From Leptodontidium sp. MPI-SDFR-AT-0119 (lineage: Eukaryota > Ascomycota > Leotiomycetes > Helotiales > Leptodontidiaceae): a DNA stretch of 64,000 nt. This document shows positions 33,068-44,399 of this stretch, one piece after another. The stretch covers positions 1,302,001 through 1,366,000 of the forward strand of contig JAHLEZ010000016.1 of NCBI GenBank assembly GCA_020726505.1, given 5' to 3'. Every line of letters begins with the position of its first letter. The stretch's first letter is position 1. The translations under genes and the position numbers were made by a program. The notes beneath the pieces are model-generated. The model was not told where the DNA came from and made no database searches. It saw nothing but the letters and a program-made list of their open reading frames with translations.

Positions 33068-35315
33068 TACTTTAGTAAATCGAAGAATTAATTGTCTCTT
33101 AAATCTACTTATATACTATCTTATGAGCTCGAGCCTTTTCCGATTATTATACGTATTTTATAATATACTCCCTTATTAAGGTAATATATATTAAAGTAAT
33201 TATAATAATACTAAATATAAGAAGTATTATACTTAGTTTAAGTGCCTTAAGTTTAAGTGCTCGTTTGTCTTCATTTCACTTTACTTACTCCTTAAAGTTA
33301 TATTCGAGAGCCTCCTTGTCTTATTATACTCTTAACTCGTCGATTGTTTATATTTAAGGCTTGTTTTTAAGGATATTTAAAGTGATTAGTACTTCTAAAT
33401 TAATTAAAGTCTATACTTTATAAAAAATACAAAAGGATTTAAAGGCTTAATACTATAAGATCTAAGTTTACCTATTATAATTAAGCGGTGTTTAATTATT
33501 AGAAGAGGAGACTAAAGTTAAGTTTGTTATAGCGAAGAGAGGGTTAATTTTGTGAGGCTTTAATAGATTTATTAAAGAAGAGAAGAGAATATCGAGGATA
33601 AATACTCGATTTATACTCTTTTAGAGAAGTTAAAGGTAAAATAGTAGTATAAACTGTACTTATTAATAAGTAGAAAACTCTATAGTACGCCGACGTTATT
33701 CGCTACTTACTAATCTTATATTAATAACTCTACTTAACTTCGTAAAGTATAAAAGGAAGAATACTAACTTAATAGCTTCGTCGCAGGACTTATAATTATA
33801 ATATAAAAGTAGAGTAGAGCCTTACAATTAACGTTGGTTTAATTAAAGTAATTAATTATCATCTAGAATATATAAGGAAATTAGGGGAACACGTTATTCT
33901 TTTGAAAGTAGTATACACTAGCAGAATCCAAAACTAACGTAGCGCACAACTAACCGAGCATCAGCCCGTGCCTATACGACAGTAAAATAACGATTATAGG
34001 TAATAAAATGATAATATTACTAATTAAGTATATACGTCCCTTAATATCATTCTACGGCACGCGTTTACATGCTTTATTAACCCTATTATAAAAGTTGTGA
34101 GAAATTATAAATAGTCCATTAGTTTTGTTTTTTAATAAATTTAAATATTCTTTTTGTTCTAATAGATTATTTATGATTTCTCGTATAATACGAATAATGG
34201 CGTCGACTTGAGCTTACGAAGTACTCGCTATTTTATTGTAAGTTAATAAACTAAAGAAAAAGTTACTTAGAGGAAAATATTTGATATTATAGTAACTTAA
34301 TTAAATGACGCAAATATAACTTATTAGCGTTATATTCAGACGCAGGGATGTCGGGAAGAAAAAACGGCTTCTTTAGTGCTAAATTTAATTTGCTTAGAGA
34401 AGGCCATTTGAAGATGCTACCATTTATAAAGTACAGTATTATTAAAAATAGAAACACATTAGATAAAATAAATATATTAATAATATAAAGTATCCGGGTT
34501 TATCTTTGGTAATGCCTCACTTAACACCTTCTTCGCATTATTTTAATTTAAGCTACTCTTACATACGATTAAGAATTCGAGTTACAACTATAAATCTTAT
34601 CGTAATCTTCGCTTTTTTAATCTTTGTAAATACTTATTTATATTATAAAGAGGTTAAAAAGATACTCGTCTCAAAGTTCGGGGTCGTTAGAGGAACCGAT
34701 TTTGATGTTTTTAAATAGGCAATTGTAGTAGATTTAACGGGTAGTTTATCTTAATTTCCTATACTTATATACCTAACCGTAACCGATTCATCAATGCGCT
34801 AAATAATACTCTTAAAATAAGTAAAGTTCAAGGAAAGTCAATTACATTTAGTAATAACGCTAGTGATTAATCCGAGGCCACGAATAAATAGCGAGCTACT
34901 ACTTATGTAATCATTTTATAAAGTTTTAATAACGAAAAAGGGCGTAGATATCCAGTTACTTTAGCACCTAACTTCAAGACCCAATAAGATACCGGCATTT
35001 GGAGCAATAAGATAATTATAAAGTAATCGTAAAGCTAAACGCATAATATTAATAAAGGAAAATCAGATATCACTTCAATTAAGAGACTTAACCCATTCTT
35101 CTCTTTACACATAACGTGGATAATCTTTACAACAAATTATAACGTCTATCCCTGCGTGCCGAAAAGACTACATGGTTTGGGGGTCTTAAATCTCCACCAC
35201 ATAAATATATAATCTGTTGCTATTAGTCTTCAGCTATTTCTCTACAAGGTCTCGACTTGCAGTCAAAAAATACTGCAGTTTGGCTATACTGTCGATCGTT
35301 TTGCTAAAAGCGTCA
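33068..35315. other. AT-rich RIP-like block, no gene recognised
   Basis: Strongly AT-rich DNA with stops in all frames. A stretch near 33380-33700 reads as weak coding-like sequence through stops (KVKFVIAKRGLIL, FNRFIKEEKRISRINTRFIL), perhaps a retrotransposon gag relic. GC-richer islands near 34340 (GACGCAGGGATGTCGGGAAG) and 35145 (ATCCCTGCGTGCCG) look like an imperfect inverted pair and might mark a further degraded element. The 70-codon ORF at 34506-34718 is not supported. Confidence 0.4.
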
Positions 35316-35320
35316 AAAGC

Positions 35321-35575
35321 TGTTAGATTTGACTTCGGTAACTCGTGCCGATTCTACGCTAGAGAACAGCCGAAGTAATCTCCACTGCTTACGCGGCTCG
35401 GAAATTACTCTTGTATTCGATTACGTAGTCGAAGCTTCTAGAGAAGCTAATATTATGTATATAACTACCAAAGAGCCCTTATGGCTCTTCTCTCAAGCAA
35501 GCAATCTACTTTATCTCTAATCATGTGTTCGACCACTGCGCTTCCTCTCTTCTGATTGGCCCACCTATTTTCACA
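35321..35575. mobile_element. Solo LTR, family A, copy 2 (255 bp)
   Basis: Starts TGTTAGATTTGACTTCGGTA and ends CACCTATTTTCACA. It has AAAGC directly on both sides (35316-35320 and 35576-35580). It is a clear relative of 32778-33062 but with an independent target duplication. Confidence 0.9.
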
Positions 35576-35745
35576 AAAGCTGCTGTAGTTATTACCCCCT
35601 GCTCTATTATGACTATCTGCCCGTCCCTGGAATTCGGGGCCGTGACATAGAGCTTCTATTAAGTTCAAATATGGCTCCAAGGTTTAAAGACACAGAGCAA
35701 AAGGAAACTTGCTTGCCGGATTTATCCGGACAAAAATAGGAGGTA

Positions 35746-36971
35746 CGGAAGGGGGTTGCCAGTGGGTCTCGCCACCCCCCCTGTTTCTGCCGTATTCTAT
35801 CGCTATTTACAGTATAAATCAACTACCACCTAGAAGGTCCTCCTTTCCTTAATCTAACCTTTTCAAGCCTTTGAGGCATTGTATTAACGAATCTATTAAT
35901 CGTTTTAATAGAAATCTCGTTTTCCCAGATATCTAATATAGCTGTTTTTAAATCCTCAAGTACCCAGCCACCGTGAGGATTCTTATTCCTTAGCCTTTGT
36001 TTTAGAATCCTCTAGATATTCTCAATCGGATTAAGGTCTGGCGAGCAAGGAGGCTAATCGATTGAGTAAATATGACATTCTAAGCGTATAGTATTACACA
36101 ATCTATGATTTTGCTGAGTATCTGTCTTTCTGTAAACCGTACTATTATCTTCCACGCAAAAGAAATCGCCTGGTTACTTAAATATCTCTCTTAATAGGCC
36201 ACGAAGGATTTGATTAGTGTACTTCTTTTAAGTAAAACCTTTTCCTTCTCCCTCGTACGAGTAAAAGTATATCTTTGATTTGTAGTTGTAGCTAATTACT
36301 GCTTACGTCATAACTAATTTATGACCCGAGTGAAATGTGAATTAGATATAATCGAGTCTTCTTCTTTCCCCTCGTTTGCGAAGGACTTTCCGTCTACGAA
36401 GAAGATCTGTACGAGTTATCGTTTCGTCTATAAACCTTCCTTGTCGCCAGTATTCTTTCGTTCGGTCCTAATTAGTAATAGCGAAGCTCTAACGCTTAAG
36501 CTTATTCGCTTTTGATATAAAAGGCTTACAATCAGGAGCGTGGTAGTAATAGCCGTATCGTTTAAAGGCTCGAAGGAGCGTAATATCTGCACAATCGAGG
36601 TGGAATTTTTCGCGGATTTTTCGTAGAGAGAGAATTCGTCGATTATAATGGCCTGTAAACTACTTGATTATCTCTTCAACTTGCTCGTTAGAGACTTTTA
36701 GAGAAGTACCGGGAGGCTTTACTAATCGATCGGGTTTATTAATGAAATATCTTACTGAGGAACGAGGGATGTTAAGCTTACGGGCAGCTCCTTTGATTGA
36801 GTAGCCTTCAGCTATGAGGGTTTATGTCCAAGGCATTTTGACGATGTTTACTCTATACAATTTAGTAAGGGAGTGTCATTAAATCTATGGCGGAGGCATA
36901 GGTTCTACGAGCTTCGATGATGCTCACCGCCTTACAAGGGGGGGGCGAGACCCACTAGAAACCCCCTTCCG
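35746..36971. mobile_element. Tc1/mariner transposon, 1226 bp, lightly RIP-mutated
   Basis: Inverted repeats of about 36 bp: left CGGAAGGGGGTTGCCAGTGG, right complement CGGAAGGGGGTTTCTAGTGG, both continuing GTCTCGCC. TA on both sides (35744-35745 and 36972-36973). A single transposase lies on the minus strand. It is unrelated in TIR to the element at 172-3853. Confidence 0.93.
35823..36836 (-). pseudogene. Tc1/mariner transposase, interrupted by about 11 stops
   Basis: From ATG at 36836 the frame stays the same for about 338 codons to TAG at 35823-35825, interrupted only by about 11 stops at Gln/Trp positions. N-terminal helix-turn-helix: AEGYSIKGAARKLNIPRSSV. Catalytic Asp regions: RFIDETITRTD and CVEDNSTVY. 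The third motif is SPDLNPIENI*RILKQRLRN (about 35990-36045). The C-terminus is MPQRLEKVRLRKGGPSRW. Apart from the stops, motif residues are kept, so RIP was mild and the insertion may be more recent than the other elements. Confidence 0.9.
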
Positions 36972-37197
36972 TACTCTCAACCCGTTGAGAGAAGAAGGAG
37001 TTAGAAAGAGTCTAGCGGAAATCATGAGGGCCAAACCCGGGTCTTAGTTCCGCCGTCCCGTGCTTACAAATATCCTGCCAAGGTTTGCTATCAAGGTAGC
37101 CTTCTTGCCAAGGTTTATATGCTCTCACGTGATGTGTCTCACACCAACGATTCCAGGTGTGCTTCTCTCTTCATCTCCTCTTATGTCTTAAAAGCAG

Positions 37198-38184
37198 ATG
37201 CAGCCGGCCAGAAACAGCGCCGACTTGCTTCCCAGGTTAGCAGCGATTGAGCTCCAGAGAATGGAGATCGAAGCACGACAGCGTCAGCGTGTTGAATCTG
37301 CTAGAAGTCTTGATCTGCAAGGAGCAGAGAGGCTTGCGGCTCTTGAACTCCAGGAGGAAGAGATATTTGTTGCCCAGAGAGAGAAGAAATTAGCTGCCGG
37401 AAATTACACTGAAGATGTCGGTTCGGTTCCGCAGAGATCATGGTGTTACAAGAAGTTAAGAGCCTCACGAAAGACCAGCAGCGAGCCTTCTTCGCGCTAC
37501 AGAATGTCCAAGGACGTAATATGTGCAAGGTATCGCCATAACAAATATGTTGCCGCTCGGCGCGAGCGACAACGGCGGACTGTTCCTCGAAGCGTCACGC
37601 ATCAACCACTCGTGCCAGCCCAACGCGCAGCACGCATAGAACGACGACCTCGGCCATCTGAACGTACACGCCCTGCGCGATATCGAGGCTGACCGTGAGA
37701 TCACTACCTCGTACAGTACATAAGCGGCGTGTCGCTGGGCTACGCGGAGCGCCAGCGCCATCTAATGGATGCGTTCTCCTTTGCCTGCGTGTGCGAGCTC
37801 TGCTCCCTGCCGTTCACTGCACGCACTGAGAGTGACTATAGGCTAGACCAGATCCGGTCTATCGAGGGTGAAGGTGCCGACCTGGACTAGGTCCTTGAGC
37901 GCCCTGCTAGTTCTCTCGGGCAGGTGCATCGGTTATTCGAGTTGCTGGAAGAGGAGGGCATCTGTGACATAAGGATTGCGCGGGCGTGCTTCAACGCCTT
38001 CCAGATCGCAGCCGTGGTCGGGGACAAGGCCCGGGCCAAGGTCTTCGCGGAGAGAGCGTATGCCGCTCGCAAGGTGCTTGCCGGTAATGACAATCCGATG
38101 ACGATCGCCTTCAAGCATTTCGCTCAGCAACCTGTGGACTACCCCCAGTATGGTGAGAGGTTCAATTGCTGGGACGATAGCTAG
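37198..38184 (+). pseudogene. SET-domain protein pseudogene
   Basis: The opening frame (ATG 37198, Gln/Glu-rich helical part) shifts near 37430. It continues in a second frame as VKSLTKDQQRAFFALQNVQG and in a third as NGGLFLEASRINHSCQPNAQ (about 37570-37640), which carries the SET-domain N-H-S-C motif. HALRDIEADREITTSY follows. Post-SET cysteines appear in ACVCELCSLPF (about 37780-37815). A last open part (37924-38184) reads HRLFELLEEEGICDIRIARA and ends CWDDS. SET proteins of this Smyd-like fungal type methylate lysines. At least two frameshifts and two stops make this copy non-functional unless sequence errors explain them. It is not RIP-like. Confidence 0.75.
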
Positions 38185-39138
38185 GAGGCTCCCCGGGGGT
38201 TATACGGAGAGTAATTCGAAAACTGGCTGTGGAATACGGATGGGTGGTCGAGATATATCTCATCTTGATGGCTGCGGAGGTGGGGAGATTGGGGAAGTTG
38301 GCTTTGCATAGCATAAAGATTCAGACACTCTTTGGGTGTGGCCAAAGAATACACATATCTTGATATAAAAAAAAAATCTGCACAGAGCATCTATACTTAA
38401 AGCTTCAACCAACAGCCAAATTATCCCAATTGAGAGAAAACAATCCATTCAAATCGGCGTCCTTGAGAAGCTTGCAGTCTGCCTTGTGGCCTTTCTCATT
38501 CCAACCATCGCTCTGACAGGCCTTGTTATGATAAATTTAACATCCTAACCGGACATGATGGGCTCAGATGACAGGCTTACCCCGTTGCAGTACCAGAAAA
38601 GTGAGCACCTGGCACACTTCATCAAGGAGGCTGCCCGCTGATCGCAACCGTGACTTCAATCTTGAAATGGATGCGACGGATATAATCTCCAGCATTTTGT
38701 AAGGTGCCAAGGTTACTTTTATATGCAAGTATCATAGCTTAGAAAGGAAGGTGAATGTCCCGCGTCACGAGGTGAGCTGAGCCGGCTGTTTATCGTGCGC
38801 TTCCTTCCGTCTCCGGTTGCGATTGGAAAACTGAGGAAAACTGAGCGAAAGTCTCCAGAATCTTGGCTGAGCCGCTAGTTGTTACTTTTTTTTTTTTTTG
38901 GATGTGTAGTGCGTGGTCCAGTAAGGGATGAAATCGGATAAAACTCATGAATAATTTGAATATTAATCAAATCAAGTCCAAAAGCTATTAATTTATCTTA
39001 ATCAATTATAATTGATTAAATTGATTATTAATTCATTAATTTGAATAATTCTTTGACACACTCACTGTTGTATAGTAGTCAGAGATCTCGATCTTGATAA
39101 GTCTATCGTCTGGGCACATGGGTTGAAACCGCCTTCCG
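38185..39138. other. Intergenic region with homopolymer and AT palindrome
   Basis: Ordinary DNA to about 38880, then a run of T (38886-38899). At 38940-39055 is a small AT-only island built of AATCAA/TTGATT motifs with internal dyads (AATCAATTATAATTGATT). No gene is recognised. Confidence 0.5.
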
Positions 39139-39172
39139 GTGTCTCTGTCGGCAGATTCAATTCACGTGAAAC

Positions 39173-39330
39173 CCTCACACACGGTGCCGTCATTTGTACG
39201 CTGCCGTGCTACTTACGGTGCTGTGGGGGCTACAGTACCGTCAAATCCACGGTACCGGGGTGTTACAGTACTGTATAGAGCATGGTGCCGTCAAATCTAC
39301 GGTACCGTGCATGAATTTTGTATAGTACAT
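39173..39330. repeat. Degenerate GGTACCG/GTGCCGTCAAAT repeat
   Basis: Blocks such as GGTGCCGTCAAATCTACGG and CAGTACCGTCAAATCCACGG recur four times with self-complementary GGTACC cores, so the region could fold. It is related to a short stretch at 43376-43434 (CACGGTAACC...CAGTACCG). Confidence 0.6.
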
Positions 39331-39659
39331 CATGAGGGCCTCAGGGTGATGGAAACCGTTCATATCTTGAGGTGGGTCAGGTGTTGATGGCGACCACCCG
39401 GAGCCCAAACGGTTCCCCGTCCGGTAAACAAAGGAAAAATATAACCCGATTCTTGTCGAGCACTGCGCCTCGCGCGTTCACGTGATGCAGATCCGATATT
39501 ACGTGGCGCGACGTGTGAGGAAGACTTCAACTTGGGCCCGATAAACAGGTGGAAGCCCTTAGAATCATCTTGGAAACCATCCACAAAGCGAGGCGATTAT
39601 TGACATGAACTTTCAGGCATTATCTTAAGATGATCTGGCCGGCCAATTCCGGTTGGTGT

Positions 39660-39749
39660 GTGCGCGCCACCTAGTTTGCACGCACCATTCAGTTTGTACA
39701 CACCACCTGGTTTTTACGCACCACCTAGTTTGTACACACCATTCAATTT
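39660..39749. repeat. 18-bp tandem repeat, five units
   Basis: Five exact-length 18-bp units (39660, 39678, 39696, 39714, 39732) of consensus GTACACACCACCTAGTTT, each differing at a few sites. A single related unit occurs near 43636-43665. Confidence 0.9.
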
Positions 39750-39844
39750 GTTACTTGAATATTGTGGGGAGGTTCCCAAAGAGTTCTAAATATAGAATCG
39801 CGAGGTAGTTCAATCTCGCCCCACGTGAGAGTTAAATACTTTTT

Positions 39845-39996
39845 TTGCACAATTTGTTGCACAGTTACTTGTTGTATAATACCCTGTTGCACAACTATTT
39901 GTTGCACAATTACTTGTTGCGTAATAACTTTGTTGCACAACGAGTTGTTGCATAATAACTTGTTGCACAATTGTTGTATAATAACTTGTTGCACGG
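39845..39996. repeat. TTGTTGCACAA minisatellite
   Basis: About nine TTGTTGCACAA/TTGTTGTATAA-like cores spaced 12-24 bp, separated by TTACTTG or TAACTTG. It gives long but meaningless ORFs on both strands (poly-Gln/Asn-like). Confidence 0.85.
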
Positions 39997-39999
39997 CGA

Positions 40000-40873
40000 C
40001 CTCCGAAGCCTTGGCGTCACTTTTCGCGTCACGCGCAGGTTTTGAATTCTAGGCCAAAGCGACCACTTTTCCCGCAGGGTTTTGTAGATGCCTGGCCATG
40101 TATAATGCTCGCATCATATAGGCTGAACCACCAGTCGCACTCGTCACAATTGTACAACGGAGCGTGAGCTGGAGAGTTGAGATGCTGGTTGAGGTCTGAA
40201 GCATCTGATTCGCCACCTTTGCCGCTGAGAATCCAGTTGGGAGAACCAGGCAACCGTTACGCCCTTTCTTCCGTCGCACATCAGCATTCCGCCCAGCGAT
40301 ATATGGTGGAGAGCGCCTCTGACTCTAAAGACTCACACTTGATCTTTCAGCTTTTGCGCCAATAAGCAGCCACATTCTCCCATCCCTCAAACGGCACAAC
40401 CACAACCAAGGAAGCACCAGGAGAGAGCATCTCCATCCGCCACTAACTTATAGTCTTCACAGCTCCTTATATTGTACAGGCAATAGTCACGTTCCTCATA
40501 CTCGCACTCCTCCTCACATGGAAACGAGCATCGATCAAGCCACAAGGCGCCTTTGTCTTTAGGCAATCCAGCATTCGCGACGTGCAAGACCCAGCCTCTC
40601 AGCCCTGTGGTTCTTTAGGATTCGATCTGTCTCGGAGCCTGATTCTTGGCAATGCAGTGCGATTTAGAGAAAAGGTGGGATTTCTCCGTCAGGAGAATCT
40701 GAAGTGAATGAGTGATAGATACTTTTGCTACTCCCAGCCCAATTCTTGGGCCACTTGAGCAAGCGTTCAAAGGCGCTACTGAATCGTGATGGGTTTATTG
40801 CCAGAGTCAGCATACATTGGCGTATGGACGAACCACAGTACGCCCCCTCTCCTGGCTACCTTCGTTCTCCCTG
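40000..40873. other. Intergenic region, no supported gene
   Basis: Normal composition. A Cys-rich 66-codon minus ORF (40387-40587) and several others exist without recognised domains. The last part is likely the promoter of the gene at 40874. Confidence 0.45.
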
Positions 40874-42990
40874 ATGCGAATCTTTTGGTTCCGTAACGAT
40901 GAGTACACCCACATGGCTAATAAAGTCCAGACAAGGGTCCCGTCCTCGGTTCCACCCTCACAGTCCCCTCAAGCACTGGCACGATTCTAATCGCCATCCT
41001 CGCCCTTATTGTCGGCTGGACAGGCTCCCATCTCTTCGACCTCGTCTGCTTCGCGATCCACCAATTGCGCTCTTCCTCAAACTCTCAAGACGGTCTCTAC
41101 CATCAGCAACAGGCCCTCCTTCGGAGCCGACTTTCCGATACAACTCTTCTATACCGTTTTCTCAAAGTCGGATTTGCATGGCGCTCACACACTCGTGCCC
41201 CTCTCGGTAGAACGCTGCCATTTTTTTTGGTAGCGTTGGTCAATATCGCTTTCTTCGTGGTTGCTGGCGCCTTCTCTTCTAAGGTGACGAGTATCGACCG
41301 CGAAATCATCGGGAGAGGAAAATGCGGAATGTTGGCTGGACTTGCAACATTGAAACCATTCCCAGATTGGACTCCACAGGACTGGCTGACGGGTGATGTA
41401 ATATTCAGCGCCGCGTATATCGCGTTCCGAAAAGAAAGCGCATATGCGAGGAGTTGCTATGGGAATTATCTCGAAACAGAGAATGAACAGTGTACCGTTT
41501 TTACGACGCCTTTAATCGCAAGCCGAAAGGACGTTCGTGCTGCATGTCCCTTCCCTGAAGATATCTGCTCAGGCTCTGCTGTAGAGTTTGATACCGGACG
41601 AATGAATTCCAACAAGCATTTTGGGATGAATGCCAGACCGGAAAATCAGATCGGGATGCGGAAGGTCATGACTTGCGCCCCGTTCCCACTAGAAGACTAC
41701 AGTACTCCTTGGACATTGGAACAGAAGCCTGGGCTGGAGGCTTACATGCCGCTTATGGTGCCGAACGATACATACAAGTACTACTACTTGGGAACGAGCT
41801 TGGATTATGGAACTTCTCTTAGTGAGTATACGTGGGCATTCAGCAATATCTCACTCAGCCTTCATACGCAGCCATATGATCTTCAGTACGAACATCCCAT
41901 TAGTCCTTCAAATTTCAGCTGACAGAAATCGAGGTCTGTTAGCTTTTATCCCCGAAATCTAGAAAACTCAATCAACCAAACCATGGCAAATGAAAGCAGC
42001 TTCCTCCCAATCGCTGAATTGAATCGCACAGATGCTGATGTCACACTCTTGTTACTGAACAAGAAAGTAGGCTACACCGGGCAAGTCAACGACCCATGGT
42101 TTACAGCCACTGTCCAACGAACGAGCGGAGTCGGGATACCGGAAGTCTGGTTCTCGAACGAATCCTACTCAGGTATCGGCTGCACAGAGCAATACCAATT
42201 CTGCAATGGCAACACCTGCACTGCCTTAGACGGGCTCTTTACCTACTCCTTCCAAAACCCACCAGACATCGGCTACAACGCCGCACAAGCCGCAACCTAC
42301 AATCTCCTAATCCAATTCGCCAATTACATGCGCATCGAAAACATATACAGGTTCCTTCAAAACGAGATTCTCCTAGCGAGCCAGGTGGTCTATGGCTCCT
42401 TCGGCATTTCCACTCCGCTCGAAGACTCTCACTGGATCACTGAGATGGAGAATCTACACAACATTAGTCTGACCGGCTTGCAGTTCTGCCCCGTAGCGTA
42501 CGCCGCACCAGGAAACGTCCCAATTAGAGATGGCTTCAATCTTCACGATTTCATCGTTCCGGAGACGGATCCAGAGAAGCTAAAGTTGTGCAATAACCAG
42601 CGGTTTCGCAGCCCCAAGTATTCAAGTTTCAGCATTCTCGGGTTGGCGATTATCGTAGCGGTATCGTTGGTGATCATCTTACTGAACCTATCATTACAGA
42701 GAGTCGTGGGATGGGTGCAGACGAGGGGAAGGAGGGGCTGGAAGAGGCTGGAGTGGATCGAGGATGATGTTTTGCAGTTGCAGCGGATGGCGTTTGAAGG
42801 GAGGGGGAAGGGGCCGTGGAAAGGGAAAACGGATGAAGTGCCAGTTACGCAGAGATTTGGTGCGGAGTTGAGGAGGGGGAGGGGTGGCAGGGACGGGGAG
42901 TACAGGGTACTGGGTCTCAGTCAGAATCAAAGTTTGGAGCCGCTGAACAGAGAACAGAGTCGCGATAGTATTTTTTATACGAATAGGTAA
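40874..42990 (+). CDS. Fungal multi-pass membrane protein of unknown function (3 exons, 673 aa)
   Basis: Exons 40874-40892, 40931-41885 and 41943-42990. Intron 1 (38 bp, GTAACG...CCAG with a GGCTAATA branch) is unusually short. Intron 2 (57 bp, GTACGA...GTTAG with CTGAC branch) removes the only in-frame TGA. The product starts MRIFWFHKGPVLGSTLTVPS. It has a first membrane helix (ILIAILALIVGW, about residues 24-45), the family-like HQLRSSSNSQDGLYHQQQAL, a second helix near 100-122 (LPFFLVALVNIAFFVVAG), and a large Cys-containing, N-glycosylation-rich extracytoplasmic loop of over 400 residues with ELNRTDADVTLLLLNKK. A third helix (LGLAIIVAVSLVIILLNLSL, about 550-570) precedes a basic cytosolic tail. 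This architecture is common in ascomycetes but uncharacterised. The tiny first exon is the least certain part. Confidence 0.8.
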
Positions 42991-43267
42991 GTGGACGGCG
43001 ACGATCGAATGAGGTGTTGTGCAGAGGTAGTAGCCGGACACATGCAGGTCATGTGAGGGCTTAACGTTGATGTTTAATAGTAGTAGAACACGAGTCGAGC
43101 CAAGGAGACTCCTAGCATTATCAATTACATCCATCACTAAAACGTACGCCCCTTTTTGACACCATTCCAAACATCAAAAGCTTTTTTAAACGCCATTTAT
43201 CCCTAGTATCAACGCACGAGCACACAGCCAAATTTAGTTCTGTGAGGTTTGTAAGGAGAAGCCTCCG

Positions 43268-43678
43268 TCAGGAGAATTTCCTCCGGAGGATCGCGATATA
43301 TACCAAACATTTCCATATCAACGGCATGGAAGTGGGAGTTGGTCGCCTCGAAGCGGCTGGCTGGATTGAGCACGGTAACCTCATTGGTACCTGGGCATTA
43401 CAGCACTGGATCTCGCACGGAACAGTACCGTAATAATTACGACCCGCTTCCTTGTCTCCCTTTAATTCCAAGATCTCACCTAAGAGGCTTCCTGTTAATG
43501 ACGGAGATAGCCCCGCATTTCTATATTTAGAACTCCTTGGGAACCTCCCAACGATAGCCTTAATGACATCACGTTGGGCTCGCTTAAGCCTTGGCATATC
43601 TAGAGGGCCGGCCCGCTGATCTGAGGTAGAACATTTGGTGTGTACACACCACTTGGTTTCTGCATACTTCTTTAGCAC
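43268..43678 (-). other. Uncharacterised 136-codon ORF overlapping a dispersed repeat
   Basis: Minus-strand open frame with natural-looking sequence (MPRLKRAQRDVIKAIVGRFP, then SSKYRNAGLSPSLTGSLLGE). Its GRFPRSSKYR segment is matched by a 32-bp inverted copy (2 mismatches) at 39769-39800, which reads GRFPKSSKYR. It may be a relic of a repeated gene or element. No family is recognised. Confidence 0.35.
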
Positions 43679-44399
43679 CCCAGATGTAAATCGGTCCTCT
43701 GAGAGATCTTAGCCTGAATCTTCATCTGGGACTTTTTACCTGGCCTCCAGACCGTCTCAGGCTTCCCTCAGTCACAGGAGGGGATCCGCCGTAGGACATG
43801 AGTTATGGGACAGGGCATGCAGGACACGCCTCCTACGACAGGAGCCGCCCTAGGTGGCTATTTGACCTGGATGGCCTGTCCCGGATTGTAAGGAACACTT
43901 AAGATTTTATTACTAATTAATTATTATAATTAGTAAAAGATTAAATGAATATTTAACATTTATATTATGCAATTATAAATTACGTAATAAATCCTAAAAG
44001 GGTACGCGGCGAAAACGTTGCGCGAATCGTGGATAAGATTATAACTACTAATTCGAATTGAGAAAAAAAAATATTACTAAAATCGTTGCGATTAAAGCTA
44101 TTTAAATTACTAACTCTTATAAGCCTACATAAATTAGGCCTTCGGATACGCTAATACTATAGGCCGTGAGATTTTATAGTAAAATAAGATCGCTGCAAGG
44201 CCTTAGTATTAAAGATAAGGGGTTGTTATAAGCATCCTAATAAAAATTCTTATAGCAGCTTGAACTTTTTATGTAATTAATAATATTACATTAATTTTTT
44301 AAACACACTTATAAGGTGTAAAAATGTTTATAATTTAATTTAAAAATAAATAAAATTGGAATATAAATAATAAAAAATAAAGTTTAAAAATAAAGTTAA
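43679..44399. other. Short GC-rich patch followed by AT-rich DNA
   Basis: 43700-43890 is balanced DNA with inverted CCGCCGTAGGAC/CCTACGACAGG-type motifs and no ORF. After 43900 the sequence becomes almost pure AT without recognisable coding content. Confidence 0.5.

Noticed and set aside
34506..34718. 70-codon ORF in the AT-rich block
   Set aside because: Lies in RIP-like DNA, has membrane-like composition due to AT bias, and no family match.
32778..35575. A single 2.8-kb LTR retrotransposon
   Set aside because: Each LTR copy has its own exact target duplication, so they are separate solo LTRs.
39660..39996. Possible CRISPR-like array
   Set aside because: Units are contiguous tandem repeats without unique spacers, in a fungal genome.
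39743..40052. Long Gln/Asn or Cys/Thr repeat ORFs on both strands
   Set aside because: They are translations of the TTGTTGCACAA minisatellite.
40387..40587. 66-codon Cys-rich minus-strand ORF
   Set aside because: No signal peptide, no known cysteine pattern and no support from neighbouring exons; too weak to call.
42694..43170. 158-codon minus-strand ORF
   Set aside because: Mostly antisense of the last exon of the membrane-protein gene; low-complexity Pro/Leu sequence.
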